A DNA stretch of 41,159 bases from Lautropia sp. (GTDB lineage: Bacteria > Pseudomonadota > Gammaproteobacteria > Burkholderiales > Burkholderiaceae_E), in NCBI GenBank assembly GCA_030528325.1, contig JAUMZD010000033.1:1-41159 (forward strand), in the 5' to 3' direction. Of the stretch, positions 33,990 through 41,159 are shown piece after piece. The translations under genes and the position numbers were made by a program. The stretch's first letter is position 1; each line of letters starts with the position of its first letter. A model generated the notes under the pieces. That model was not told the origin of the DNA and made no database searches. It worked only from the letters and a program-made list of their open reading frames with translations.

Positions 33990-34012
33990 TCCAGCGGAGA
34001 GGAGGTGCGATC

Positions 34013-36127
34013 ATGATCACCAGAGAACGGCGTTGGCGCTGGCGTGTGGCTGCCAGCATGCTGCTGTTGCCCCTGGCCGGTTGTGTGCAGACCGGGGAAC
34101 GACACGCTCATCCCGGGCCGGAGGGCGTATCCGGCCTCGATACGGCACGCATCCAGGCGAATGCTCGAACCGGTCAGGATTGGCCAAGTCATGGATTCGA
34201 CCATCACGAGACCCGTTTTTCCCCGCTGGGGCAGATTCATGTCGACAATGTGACGCGTCTGGGATTGGCCTGGTCTTATGATCTGGACTCGATTCGTGGC
34301 GTCGAAGCGACGCCGATCGTGGTCGATGGCGTCATGTACGTGTCGGCCAGCTGGAGCATTGTCCACGCCATCGATGTCAGAACGGGCAAGAGACTGTGGT
34401 CTTTCGACCCGGAGGTGGATCCGCAGTACGCTTCCAAGGGCTGTTGCGATGTCGTCAATCGCGGTGTGGCGGTCTATCAGGGAACCGTGTTCGTCGGGGC
34501 CTTCGATGGCCGCCTAATCGCACTGGACGCTTCAACCGGCAGAAAGCTCTGGGAGAAGGACACCATCGTCGATCGCAGTCGCCCGTACACGATCACGGGG
34601 GCACCGCGCGTCTTCAAGGGTAAGGTGATCATCGGCAACAGTGGTGCCGAGTACGGTGTCCGGGGCTATATCACCGCCTATGATGCCGGTACGGGTGAAC
34701 AGCTCTGGCGCTGGTACACCGTGCCGGGAGATCCGTCCCGCCCCTTCGAGAACGAAGCCATGGCGAGAGCCGCCAGAACCTGGGATCCTGCCGGAAAGTG
34801 GTGGGAGGCAGGTGGCGGTGGCACGGTGTGGGATTCGATCACGTTTGATCCCGAACTGAACCTGATGTACATCGGTACGGGAAATGGCTCACCCTGGACG
34901 CGTGACAGGCGAAGCCCTTCGGGGGGAGACAATCTCTATCTTGCCAGCATCGTCGCGTTGAATCCTGATACCGGCGAGTATGTCTGGCACTATCAGGAAA
35001 CGCCGGGAGACAATTGGGATTTCACATCGACGCAACCGATGATTCTGGCCGATCTGAAGATCGATGGTCGGCTTCGAAAGGTCATTCTTCATGCCCCCAA
35101 GAACGGTTTCTTTTTTGTCATCGACCGGACGAATGGGCAGTTCATTTCGGCCCGAAATTTCGTTCCGGTGAACTGGGCCAGCGGCTATGATGAAAAAGGC
35201 CGCCCGATCGAGACGCCCATCGCCCGCTCGGGCGATCGCGCAAGGGAGATCATTCCTAGCGTGTTTGGCGCTCACAACTGGCATTCGATGTCTTTCCATC
35301 CTGGCACGGGCCTTGTCTATCTGCCGGCCCAGAACATTCCTGTGACCTTGCAGGACAACAAGCTCTGGAAGTTCGACGGCAAGAACGTCGAGCCGCACAG
35401 CGGGATCGGCTGGAATCTGGGGACGCTGGTCAATGCCGAGCCGCCCGGGAGCGCGCCTTTCGGCCGCTTGCTGGCCTGGGATCCGGTGGCGCAGAAGGAG
35501 CGCTGGCGTGTGGAGCATCCCTCGCCCTGGAACGGCGGCACGTTGGCAACGGCCGGCAATCTTGTCTTTCAGGGTACGGCGGATGGACGCTTCGTTGCTT
35601 ATGATGCCCGCGATGGCAGGAAACTCTGGGAGAAGCCTACTGGCACAGGGGTGGTCGCCGCACCGGTCAGTTATGAAGTCGATGGCAGACAGTATGTGTC
35701 CATTGCTGTCGGATGGGGTGGCGTGTATGGGCTGATGCACCGTCATTCGGATCGTAAAGGGCCTGGTACGGTCTACACCTTTGCACTCGATGCCAACGAA
35801 AAAGCCCCCGATTTCGTGGCGTATCAGCAAGGTGCGCTGCTGGCCGGAGTCAGGTACGATCCGAAACAGGTGAAGCCTGGTACCGCCCTGTATGTTCGCC
35901 ATTGCGCCTTCTGTCATGGTGTGCCGGGTGTCGACCGGGGTGGCAACATCCCCAATCTGGGCTACATGGATCCGGTGAAGATCGAACATCTGGACAAGTT
36001 CATCTTCAGGGGGCCCGCTTCAAGCCGGGGCATGCCTGATTTCACGGGCAAACTCAGCCTGGAGGAGGTTGATCAGCTCAAGGCGTTCATTCAGGGAACG
36101 GTGGATTCGATCCGGCCGAAGCCATGA
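34013..36127 (+). CDS. PQQ-dependent quinohemoprotein alcohol dehydrogenase, probable lipoprotein
   Basis: 704 residues, type II size. The N-terminus ends in a lipobox (LAGC, C24), so the enzyme may be lipid-anchored rather than freely soluble. An eight-bladed PQQ propeller follows. It has a vicinal disulfide C144-C145, E213, N291 and D336 as metal and catalytic residues, and several GxLWxF-like blade motifs. The residue two after D336 is T338, not Asp, so calcium rather than a lanthanide is expected. The C-terminal cytochrome c domain has CAFCH (C634, C637, H638) and axial M674. It oxidises alcohols to aldehydes in the periplasm. GAGGAGG precedes the start. It follows qhpB closely and may share its transcript. 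Confidence 0.92.
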   Translation: MITRERRWRWRVAASMLLLPLAGCVQTGERHAHPGPEGVSGLDTARIQANARTGQDWPSHGFDHHETRFSPLGQIHVDNVTRLGLAWSYDLDSIRGVEATPIVVDGVMYVSASWSIVHAIDVRTGKRLWSFDPEVDPQYASKGCCDVVNRGVAVYQGTVFVGAFDGRLIALDASTGRKLWEKDTIVDRSRPYTITGAPRVFKGKVIIGNSGAEYGVRGYITAYDAGTGEQLWRWYTVPGDPSRPFENEAMARAARTWDPAGKWWEAGGGGTVWDSITFDPELNLMYIGTGNGSPWTRDRRSPSGGDNLYLASIVALNPDTGEYVWHYQETPGDNWDFTSTQPMILADLKIDGRLRKVILHAPKNGFFFVIDRTNGQFISARNFVPVNWASGYDEKGRPIETPIARSGDRAREIIPSVFGAHNWHSMSFHPGTGLVYLPAQNIPVTLQDNKLWKFDGKNVEPHSGIGWNLGTLVNAEPPGSAPFGRLLAWDPVAQKERWRVEHPSPWNGGTLATAGNLVFQGTADGRFVAYDARDGRKLWEKPTGTGVVAAPVSYEVDGRQYVSIAVGWGGVYGLMHRHSDRKGPGTVYTFALDANEKAPDFVAYQQGALLAGVRYDPKQVKPGTALYVRHCAFCHGVPGVDRGGNIPNLGYMDPVKIEHLDKFIFRGPASSRGMPDFTGKLSLEEVDQLKAFIQGTVDSIRPKP

Positions 36128-36140
36128 ACGGGAGCATGTC

Positions 36141-38282
36141 ATGAGTGCTGAATGGGGCAGGGTGTCGAGGCGGGGCGTTGCGCTGACGTCCCTGGGGTTG
36201 GCGCTGATGGGCGCTGGTGTGGCAGGGGACGGCAGTGCCCAGACACTGCTGCCGGCCGTCACGGTCACGTCATCACGAGGAGAGGCAAACCCTTTCGACC
36301 TGCCTGCTTCGATCGATCGGGTGGATGGCGAGGACTTGAGGAAAGCCCGGCGGCAGGCACAGTTCAGTGAGGGCCTGTCGTCGGTACCAGGGGTGCAGCT
36401 TCGCGATCGGCACAATTTTGCCCAGGATCTTCAGCTGTCCGTGAGGGGATTCGGCGCACGATCGACTTTTGGGGTTCGTGGGGTTCGGCTCGTGGTCGAC
36501 GGGGTGCCCGCCACGATGCCCGACGGACAGGGACAGACATCCAATATCGATACGGCGTCACTGGCCGATATCCAGATCCTGCGAGGGCCATTCTCGGTGC
36601 TGGGTGGCAACGCCTCGGGCGGCGTGCTTCAGGCTTCCACCGCGGCGGGGGAAGGTGCGCCGAAGCTTGCTTCGTCTACGGCGGTGGGCAGTGCCGGCAT
36701 GTGGCGGCAGGGCGTAGTGGCTAGCGGCGCATCAGGGCGCATGGGCTATCGGCTCAGCGCCAACCGCTTTGATACGGATGGCTGGCGTGATCATGCTGCC
36801 GCCACCCGTGATCTGTTCAATGCCCGGTTCGATCTCGACCTGTCCGATGAGGGGGGCAGCTATCTGATGCTGGTCCTGAATCACGTGAAGCTCGATGCCA
36901 GGGATCCGCTGGGACTGACGGCTGCACAGTACGCACTGGCACCGCGTTCGGCGGAGCTGGCCCGCCGATTTGACACTCGCAAGCAGGTCGAGCAGCACCA
37001 GGCCGGCTTGCGATGGCAGCATCGTATCGATGGGGCTCATCGGCTGGAGATGATGATCTACGGAGGCCAGCGCGAGACGGTGCAGTATCAGTCGATTCCG
37101 CCCGGGCCCCAGCGCAATCCACGGCATGCCGGTGGCGTGATCGATCTGCAGCGGGGTTACGCCGGGGCCGATCTGCGCTGGATCACTCAGGCGGAACTGG
37201 CCGGCAGGCCTGTATCGATGGTGGCGGGGTTGGCCTGGGACAACCTTCGCGAGCATCGACATGGCTATCAGAACTTCGTCGACACCGAGGGCACGACGCT
37301 GCTGGGTGTTCGGGGCCTTCTGAAGCGTGACGAGCGCAACCGCATCGTCAGTCTTGACCCCTATGTCCAGGCAAGATGGCAATTCCTGCCAGACTGGTTG
37401 CTGGAGGCAGGGGTCAGACGTAGCCATGTCCGTTTCCGTTCGCGGGATCGTTACATGTTGGGTGCCAATGGAGATGACAGCGGTTCGACACACCATGCCC
37501 ACCTGCTGCCGGTGATGGCACTGCGCTGGCAGCCTGCCAGGGATCTGGCATTTCATGTGTCTGCGGGGCGTGGCATCGAGACGCCCACTTTCAACGAGCT
37601 GTCTTATCGCCCTGATGGCTCGGGCGGTCTGAATCTGGGCTTGCGTCCAGCACTCAGTAACAGCCTGGAGCTTGGCGCCAAGGCGAAGATGGCGGGTGGC
37701 ATGGCCAGTGCCGCCATCTTTGCAACCCGAACCCGTCAGGAGATCGCGGTGGCAGGCAGCTCGGGCGGGCGCAGCAGCTTCCAGAATGCGGCACGTACCC
37801 GTCGTCAGGGGGCGGAGCTGGGCTGGCAGCAGCAGTGGGGTAACTGGCGCACGCAGGTTGCGCTGACGTGGCTCTCGGCCGAGTTTAGGGACGACTTCTG
37901 CAGTCCTTCTCCCTGTGGGCCTGCAGGTCTCATCCCGGCCGGGAACCGCCTGCCCGGTGTGGCGGGGCGCATGGCTTATGCCAGCTTCGGCTGGCAACCG
38001 TCACAGGGCTGGCATGCCGGGATGGAATGGCATGCCATGGGCCGGGTCGAAGCCAACGACAGAAACAGCGAACATGCTCCCGGTTACGCCGTGAGTGCCT
38101 TGCACGCCGGCTACCGCCGGACGCACGGTGCCTGGCAGTTCGGGGTCTTCGGTCGGGTCGACAACCTGTTCGACCGCCGCCATGTGAGCTCATTGATCGT
38201 CAATGAGAACAATCGCCGCTATTTTGAGCCGGCACCCGGTCGGGCCTGGACCGCTGGCCTGGACATCAGCTATCAATTCTGA
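36141..38282 (+). CDS. pqqU: TonB-dependent outer-membrane receptor, probable PQQ importer (PqqU/YncD-like)
   Basis: 713 residues from ATG 36141. An in-frame ATG at 36069 lies in the preceding gene. A signal peptide ends near GDGSAQ, followed by a TonB-box-like stretch, the plug domain (about 40-160) and a 22-strand barrel ending in the terminal YQF. Many segments recall E. coli YncD/PqqU: AQDLQLSVRGFG, PATMPDGQGQTSN, QSIPPGPQ, AGGVIDLQRGY, NELSYR, TRRQGAELG and RRYFEPAPGR. YncD imports the redox cofactor PQQ. Its place directly after a PQQ enzyme, with a 13-base gap, supports that role. No PQQ synthesis genes are present in the window. Confidence 0.86.
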   Translation: MSAEWGRVSRRGVALTSLGLALMGAGVAGDGSAQTLLPAVTVTSSRGEANPFDLPASIDRVDGEDLRKARRQAQFSEGLSSVPGVQLRDRHNFAQDLQLSVRGFGARSTFGVRGVRLVVDGVPATMPDGQGQTSNIDTASLADIQILRGPFSVLGGNASGGVLQASTAAGEGAPKLASSTAVGSAGMWRQGVVASGASGRMGYRLSANRFDTDGWRDHAAATRDLFNARFDLDLSDEGGSYLMLVLNHVKLDARDPLGLTAAQYALAPRSAELARRFDTRKQVEQHQAGLRWQHRIDGAHRLEMMIYGGQRETVQYQSIPPGPQRNPRHAGGVIDLQRGYAGADLRWITQAELAGRPVSMVAGLAWDNLREHRHGYQNFVDTEGTTLLGVRGLLKRDERNRIVSLDPYVQARWQFLPDWLLEAGVRRSHVRFRSRDRYMLGANGDDSGSTHHAHLLPVMALRWQPARDLAFHVSAGRGIETPTFNELSYRPDGSGGLNLGLRPALSNSLELGAKAKMAGGMASAAIFATRTRQEIAVAGSSGGRSSFQNAARTRRQGAELGWQQQWGNWRTQVALTWLSAEFRDDFCSPSPCGPAGLIPAGNRLPGVAGRMAYASFGWQPSQGWHAGMEWHAMGRVEANDRNSEHAPGYAVSALHAGYRRTHGAWQFGVFGRVDNLFDRRHVSSLIVNENNRRYFEPAPGRAWTAGLDISYQF

Positions 38283-38283
38283 G

Positions 38284-38331
38284 GCGAAGTGCGGCAGAGG
38301 CGTGGGGCGCGTCCTCTGCCGGCTCCTTCGC
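38284..38331. terminator. Bidirectional stem-loop between convergent genes
   Basis: CGGCAGAGG (38292-38300) pairs with CCTCTGCCG (38313-38321), inside an outer pair GCGAAG (38284-38289) and CTTCGC (38326-38331). It sits in the 73-base gap between the receptor gene and the toxin gene, which converge. No T-run follows, so its strength as an intrinsic terminator is uncertain. Confidence 0.6.
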
Positions 38332-38355
38332 GCCGCTCTGCCATCAGAGGGGTGA

Positions 38356-38880
38356 TCAGACCCAGCTGTCGGCGTTGTGAGGCAAGCGGTGCTCGGGATC
38401 GTTGACCACGATGGTATTGCCATCTTTGAGCTGGTCGTTGTAAACCACGACGTTCAGCCCTCGCTCACGAGTAAGGCTGGGAAAGATGATGCCGGTATGA
38501 CCTTGGCTCAGAACGAGATCGCCCAGTATCCAGGAAGGCGGTTCAATGTGTCTATCGAATTTCAGAAGTCGCCAGTCTTCACGCCAGCTGTGCCACAGTC
38601 CATCCCAGACCGTGTCGAAACTCAGTTCTCGAAGATCGACGAGTCTCTGGAGTAATGCCGAATATGAACAGAGTGTGCAGGGAGGCAAGAAGGGGGAGCT
38701 TTGGCGGTACTCATGCAAGGCGGTCAATTCGTCGAAAGACAGGTACAAGGCTGGTATGCCGGGCCGGTTGAAACGGCCTCCTTGCATGGCTGCACCCTGA
38801 CCGCTGAGGGGCTGATAGGCCCAGCGTGGTGAGTGAGCCCGATACAGTGTTGTTTCAGCAGGCAAGTTTGTCAGGATCAT
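38356..38880 (-). CDS. RES-domain toxin (NAD+ phosphorylase family)
   Basis: 174 residues, single RES domain. The defining features are LYRAHSPRW (conserved arginine), GGRFNRPG, ALYLS and the glutamate in ELTALHEY. Relatives such as MbcT and Res degrade NAD+ and stop growth when not neutralised. It is translated from an ATG overlapping the stop of the upstream antitoxin gene (ATGA), the normal order for this type II family. It lies between the PQQ genes and the leucine genes and looks like an independent module. Confidence 0.88.
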   Translation of the reverse strand: MILTNLPAETTLYRAHSPRWAYQPLSGQGAAMQGGRFNRPGIPALYLSFDELTALHEYRQSSPFLPPCTLCSYSALLQRLVDLRELSFDTVWDGLWHSWREDWRLLKFDRHIEPPSWILGDLVLSQGHTGIIFPSLTRERGLNVVVYNDQLKDGNTIVVNDPEHRLPHNADSWV

Positions 38881-39245
38881 CCGACGAATCCCGCACTGAT
38901 GGACTCAAGATAATCGATGGCGTCGTCAGTTCGGCCTTCCTGGATTACCTGGTACAGGGTCTTGTGCCGGAAGGCAGGGATGGGTTCGTTCTTGATCAGG
39001 AAGATGGCCCTTTGAGTATCTGGTTCGGTGGCGGTGGCAGCCGAGAGTACGCGAACCAGATCGCGCAGGGATGCTTGCAGGCGGGGGGATTCCGGGTGCA
39101 TGCGAACGGTGTTGCGATGGACGCCGGCCAGATCGGCCAAATCCTGTTGTTGCAATCCAAAAACCTGGGCAACGCTGCTGGCCGAAAAATGTGTAGCACC
39201 GGGTGCACGCATGGATTCGAGTACGTCAGACAGAATGGCACTCAT
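38877..39245 (-). CDS. Xre/MbcA/ParS-type antitoxin
   Basis: 122 residues from ATG 39245. A longer frame to 39299 would run over the -10 element and operator, so it is rejected. The N-terminal part has a helix-turn-helix (SVAQVFGLQQQDLADLAGVHRNTVRM). The C-terminal part is the MbcA/ParS toxin-binding domain (PIPAFRHKTLYQVIQEGRTDDAIDYLES). It neutralises the RES toxin by blocking its active site and usually represses the operon. The likely operator is the palindrome at 39284-39298 in its own promoter. Confidence 0.87.
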   Translation of the reverse strand: MSAILSDVLESMRAPGATHFSASSVAQVFGLQQQDLADLAGVHRNTVRMHPESPRLQASLRDLVRVLSAATATEPDTQRAIFLIKNEPIPAFRHKTLYQVIQEGRTDDAIDYLESISAGFVG

Positions 39246-39277
39246 CTCATGTTCCGGAAGACAGGGAGCTGCTAACC

Positions 39278-39306
39278 ATTTTATGCACAAATTGTGCACA
39301 GCTCAA
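39278..39306 (-). promoter_or_regulatory. Toxin-antitoxin promoter with operator in the spacer
   Basis: On the minus strand, TTGAGC (39301-39306) is the -35 and TAAAAT (39278-39283) the -10, with a 17-base spacer. The spacer contains the 15-bp palindrome TGCACAATTTGTGCA (39284-39298). A bound antitoxin dimer would block RNA polymerase directly. Transcription would start near 39271, about 26 bases before the antitoxin ATG. Confidence 0.7.
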
Positions 39307-39325
39307 GCTTCAGGAGGATGGCCGG

Positions 39326-39358
39326 CACGAGCAGCCGCCCGGAGAGCGGCTGCTCGTG
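39326..39358 (-). terminator. Strong hairpin after the HMG-CoA lyase gene
   Basis: CACGAGCAGCCGC (39326-39338) and GCGGCTGCTCGTG (39346-39358) are perfect 13-bp arms around a 7-base loop, about 20 bases beyond the minus-strand stop at 39378. It is the strongest hairpin in the window. No T-tract follows. It insulates the leucine genes from the toxin-antitoxin promoter just downstream. Confidence 0.7.
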
Positions 39359-39377
39359 GGCTGTGTGGGTGGCTTTC

Positions 39378-40283
39378 TCAGCTTCCCGCCTTCTTCGCTG
39401 CAGCTACGGCGGCCAGCTTGCTGCCGGGCCGCCTTCCCAGTGCCTCGCTGATCCACAGTGCGGTGTCGCAGACGGCATCGAGATCGACGCCGGTGCTCAT
39501 GCCGAGGCCGTGCAGCATGTAGATCAGGTCTTCGGTTGCCAGGTTGCCGCTGGCTCCCTTGGCGTAGGGGCAGCCGCCCAGGCCGCCGACCGAGCTGTCG
39601 ACGACGCGCACGCCGGCTTCGAGGCAGGCGAAGACATTGGCCATGGCCTGTCCATAGGTGTCATGGAAGTGCACGGCCAGCCTGTCCATCGGCACTTCGC
39701 TGGCGCAGGCCCGCAGCATTTCGCGGGCTCTGGCCGGGGTGCCGACACCGATGGTGTCGCCGAGCGAGATTTCCTCGCAGCCCATGTCGAAGAGGGCCCG
39801 GGCCACCTTCACGACTTCACCGAGCGGCACCTCGCCCTGATACGGGCAGCCCAGCACGGTCGAGACATAGCCGCGCACCGAGAGCCCCTTGTCCAGCGCG
39901 CCCCGGACGACAGGGCGCAGCCGGTCGAGGGACTCGGCGACGGTGGCATTGATGTTGCGCTTGGCAAAGGCATCCGAGGCCGCGGTGAAGACGGCGATTT
40001 CCTTCATGTGGGCATCGAGCGCACGCTCGAGCCCCTTTTCGTTCGGTACGAGCACCGGATAGCGGACGCCGGCCTTGCGCTGGATGCCGGCCAGCACGGC
40101 TTCGGCGTCGGCCAGCTGGGGGATCCACTTGGGACTGACGAAGCTGGTGGCTTCCACTTCGGGCAGGCCGGCCGCGGTCAGGCGGTCGATCAGCTCGATC
40201 TTGGTTTCGGCGGGGACGATGGTCTTCTCGTTCTGAAGACCATCGCGTGCGCCGACTTCGACCACGCGGACAAAATCATTCAT
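39378..40283 (-). CDS. mvaB: Hydroxymethylglutaryl-CoA lyase
   Basis: 301 residues from the ATG at 40283, with GGGAG 8 bases upstream. A longer frame to 40358 lacks support. It is a DRE-TIM metallolyase: EVGARDGLQNE near the N-terminus, FVSPKW, HFHDTYG (metal-binding HxH) and the family signature GLGGCPYAKGASGN with the catalytic cysteine. It splits HMG-CoA into acetyl-CoA and acetoacetate, the last step of leucine catabolism. It lies 93 bases downstream of the isovaleryl-CoA dehydrogenase gene on the same strand. In related liu clusters the carboxylase genes lie between or beside them. Here they must be outside the window. Confidence 0.94.
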   Translation of the reverse strand: MNDFVRVVEVGARDGLQNEKTIVPAETKIELIDRLTAAGLPEVEATSFVSPKWIPQLADAEAVLAGIQRKAGVRYPVLVPNEKGLERALDAHMKEIAVFTAASDAFAKRNINATVAESLDRLRPVVRGALDKGLSVRGYVSTVLGCPYQGEVPLGEVVKVARALFDMGCEEISLGDTIGVGTPARAREMLRACASEVPMDRLAVHFHDTYGQAMANVFACLEAGVRVVDSSVGGLGGCPYAKGASGNLATEDLIYMLHGLGMSTGVDLDAVCDTALWISEALGRRPGSKLAAVAAAKKAGS

Positions 40284-40353
40284 GCTTTCTCTCCCGATCT
40301 GGGCGCGTGACCTGCTTCCGTCCGGTCTGGGGAAAGGGCCTTCGGGCGGGCCT

Positions 40354-40374
40354 GCCACGCGCCTGGGGCGTGGC
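40354..40374 (-). other. Hairpin between the ivd and HMG-CoA lyase genes
   Basis: GCCACGC (40354-40360) and GCGTGGC (40368-40374) form a perfect 7-bp stem starting two bases after the ivd stop. Its arms equal the outer arms of the hairpin at 1-40. It may protect or process the mRNA between the two genes, or partly terminate. Confidence 0.45.
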
Positions 40375-40376
40375 TA

Positions 40377-41159
40377 TCAGGCCGTCAGGTTGAACAGCTC
40401 GCGACCGATCAGCATCCGGCGGATTTCCGAGGTGCCGGCGCCGATTTCATACAGCTTGGCATCGCGCCACAGGCGGCCCACCGGGTATTCGTTGATGTAG
40501 CCGTTGCCGCCCAGCACCTGAATGGCCTGACCGGCCAGCCAGGTGGCTTTCTCGGCGGTGTACAGGATCACGCCGGCGGCGTCCTGGCGGGTGATCTTGC
40601 CGGCATCGGCGGCGCGGGCCACGGCATAGGCATAGGCACGGCAGGCGTTGAAGCCCACGTACATGTCGGCGATCTTGCCCTGCATCAGCTGGAAGGTGCC
40701 GATGGGCTGGTCGAACTGTTTGCGTTCATGGATGTAGGGCAGCACGACGTCGAGGCCAGCGGCCATCAGGCCGAGGGGGCCGCCTGACAGCACCAGACGC
40801 TCATAGTCCAGACCCGACATCAGCACGCGAACGCCGCCGCCAACCTGACCGAGCACATTCTCGACCGGCACTTCGCAGCCCTCGAAGACCAGCTCGCAGG
40901 TGTCGGACGAGCGCATGCCGAGCTTGTCGAGTTTCTGTGCGGTCGAGAAGCCCTTGAAGCCTTTCTCGATGATGAAGGTGGTGATGCCCTTGGGGCCGGC
41001 GGCGGGATCGGTCTTGGCATAGACCAGCAGCACGTCGGCGACGGGGCCGTTCGTGATCCACATCTTGTTGCCGTTCAGCACGTAGCGGTCACCTTTCAGC
41101 TCGGCGCGCAGCTTCATCGACACCACGTCGGAGCCGGCGCCCGGTTCGCTCATGGCGAG
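40377..41159 (-). CDS. ivd: Isovaleryl-CoA dehydrogenase, C-terminal part (cut by the window end)
   Basis: 260 codons are visible. The 5' part lies beyond 41159, where the frame reads on as [12 protein letters not shown], an acyl-CoA dehydrogenase FAD-binding motif. Later motifs are [21 protein letters not shown], the [13 protein letters not shown] segment with the catalytic glutamate position typical of isovaleryl-CoA dehydrogenases, and [22 protein letters not shown] near the C-terminus. It oxidises isovaleryl-CoA to 3-methylcrotonyl-CoA and passes electrons to ETF. With the HMG-CoA lyase gene it marks a leucine-degradation (liu) cluster. Confidence 0.93.
   Translation of the reverse strand, partial: LAMSEPGAGSDVVSMKLRAELKGDRYVLNGNKMWITNGPVADVLLVYAKTDPAAGPKGITTFIIEKGFKGFSTAQKLDKLGMRSSDTCELVFEGCEVPVENVLGQVGGGVRVLMSGLDYERLVLSGGPLGLMAAGLDVVLPYIHERKQFDQPIGTFQLMQGKIADMYVGFNACRAYAYAVARAADAGKITRQDAAGVILYTAEKATWLAGQAIQVLGGNGYINEYPVGRLWRDAKLYEIGAGTSEIRRMLIGRELFNLTA

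Noticed and set aside
1..41159. CRISPR arrays, insertion sequences or prophage genes
   Set aside because: No regularly spaced direct repeats, no transposase or integrase frame with a recognisable motif, and no phage structural genes were seen on either strand.

Overview
The window is GC-rich DNA (visibly above 60% G+C) with bacterial operon structure, a bacterial tRNA-Gly and a proteobacterial gene repertoire: TRAP transporters, Rieske oxygenase, sigma-54 control, leucine catabolism genes and a TonB-dependent receptor. A betaproteobacterium of the Burkholderiales is my best guess from protein style. No rRNA or housekeeping marker is present to settle this.

Layout. (1) 1-1357: a class II histone-deacetylase-like amidohydrolase on the minus strand and a tRNA-Gly(CCC). 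(2) 1693-7575, minus strand: a 1960-residue protein of about twelve ~105-residue repeats, the last carrying a C-type-lectin-like insertion. (3) 7739-22515, plus strand: a catabolic locus bracketed by two complete TRAP transporters (DctP-Q-M, then DctQ-M-P). Between them lie a phthalate-type reductase, a Rieske dioxygenase alpha/beta pair, an acyl-CoA ligase, a thiolase-fold protein without the usual catalytic Cys/His, a DUF35 zinc-ribbon/OB protein fused to a degenerate SDR domain, and an intact SDR. A MarR regulator closes the run. (4) 22882-33989, plus strand: a complete quinohemoprotein amine dehydrogenase (QHNDH, cysteine tryptophylquinone) locus: an AcoR-type sigma-54 activator, then qhpF, E, G, A, D, C and B. 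A sigma-54 promoter with an upstream palindrome and an IHF-like site lies before qhpA. (5) 34013-38282: a PQQ-dependent quinohemoprotein alcohol dehydrogenase with a lipobox, and a TonB receptor closely resembling the PQQ receptor PqqU/YncD. (6) 38356-39306, minus strand: a RES/Xre toxin-antitoxin pair with a palindromic operator inside its promoter spacer. (7) 39378-41159, minus strand: HMG-CoA lyase and the 3' part of isovaleryl-CoA dehydrogenase (leucine degradation).

How the parts work together. Region 3 looks like uptake, CoA activation and ring or side-chain processing of an organic, probably aromatic, acid. The TRAP pairs import it, the ligase activates it, the Rieske system oxidises it, and the thiolase/DUF35-SDR pair may cleave a side chain. 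No ring-cleavage enzyme is present, so the pathway must finish elsewhere. Region 4 makes a periplasmic amine dehydrogenase. QhpC carries every cross-link and cofactor residue of characterised gamma subunits at the expected spacing, and QhpD, QhpG, QhpE and QhpF are its maturation and export enzymes. Region 5 adds a periplasmic alcohol dehydrogenase needing PQQ plus a probable PQQ importer, with no PQQ biosynthesis genes in the window, which suggests scavenging of the cofactor.

The least explained items are: the catalytically degenerate thiolase plus DUF35-SDR fusion; two dispersed repeat families, one of which supplies the 3' codons of qhpF and qhpE and the qhpG ribosome-binding site; the large repeat protein with no visible export signal; and the palindromes before the Rieske genes.
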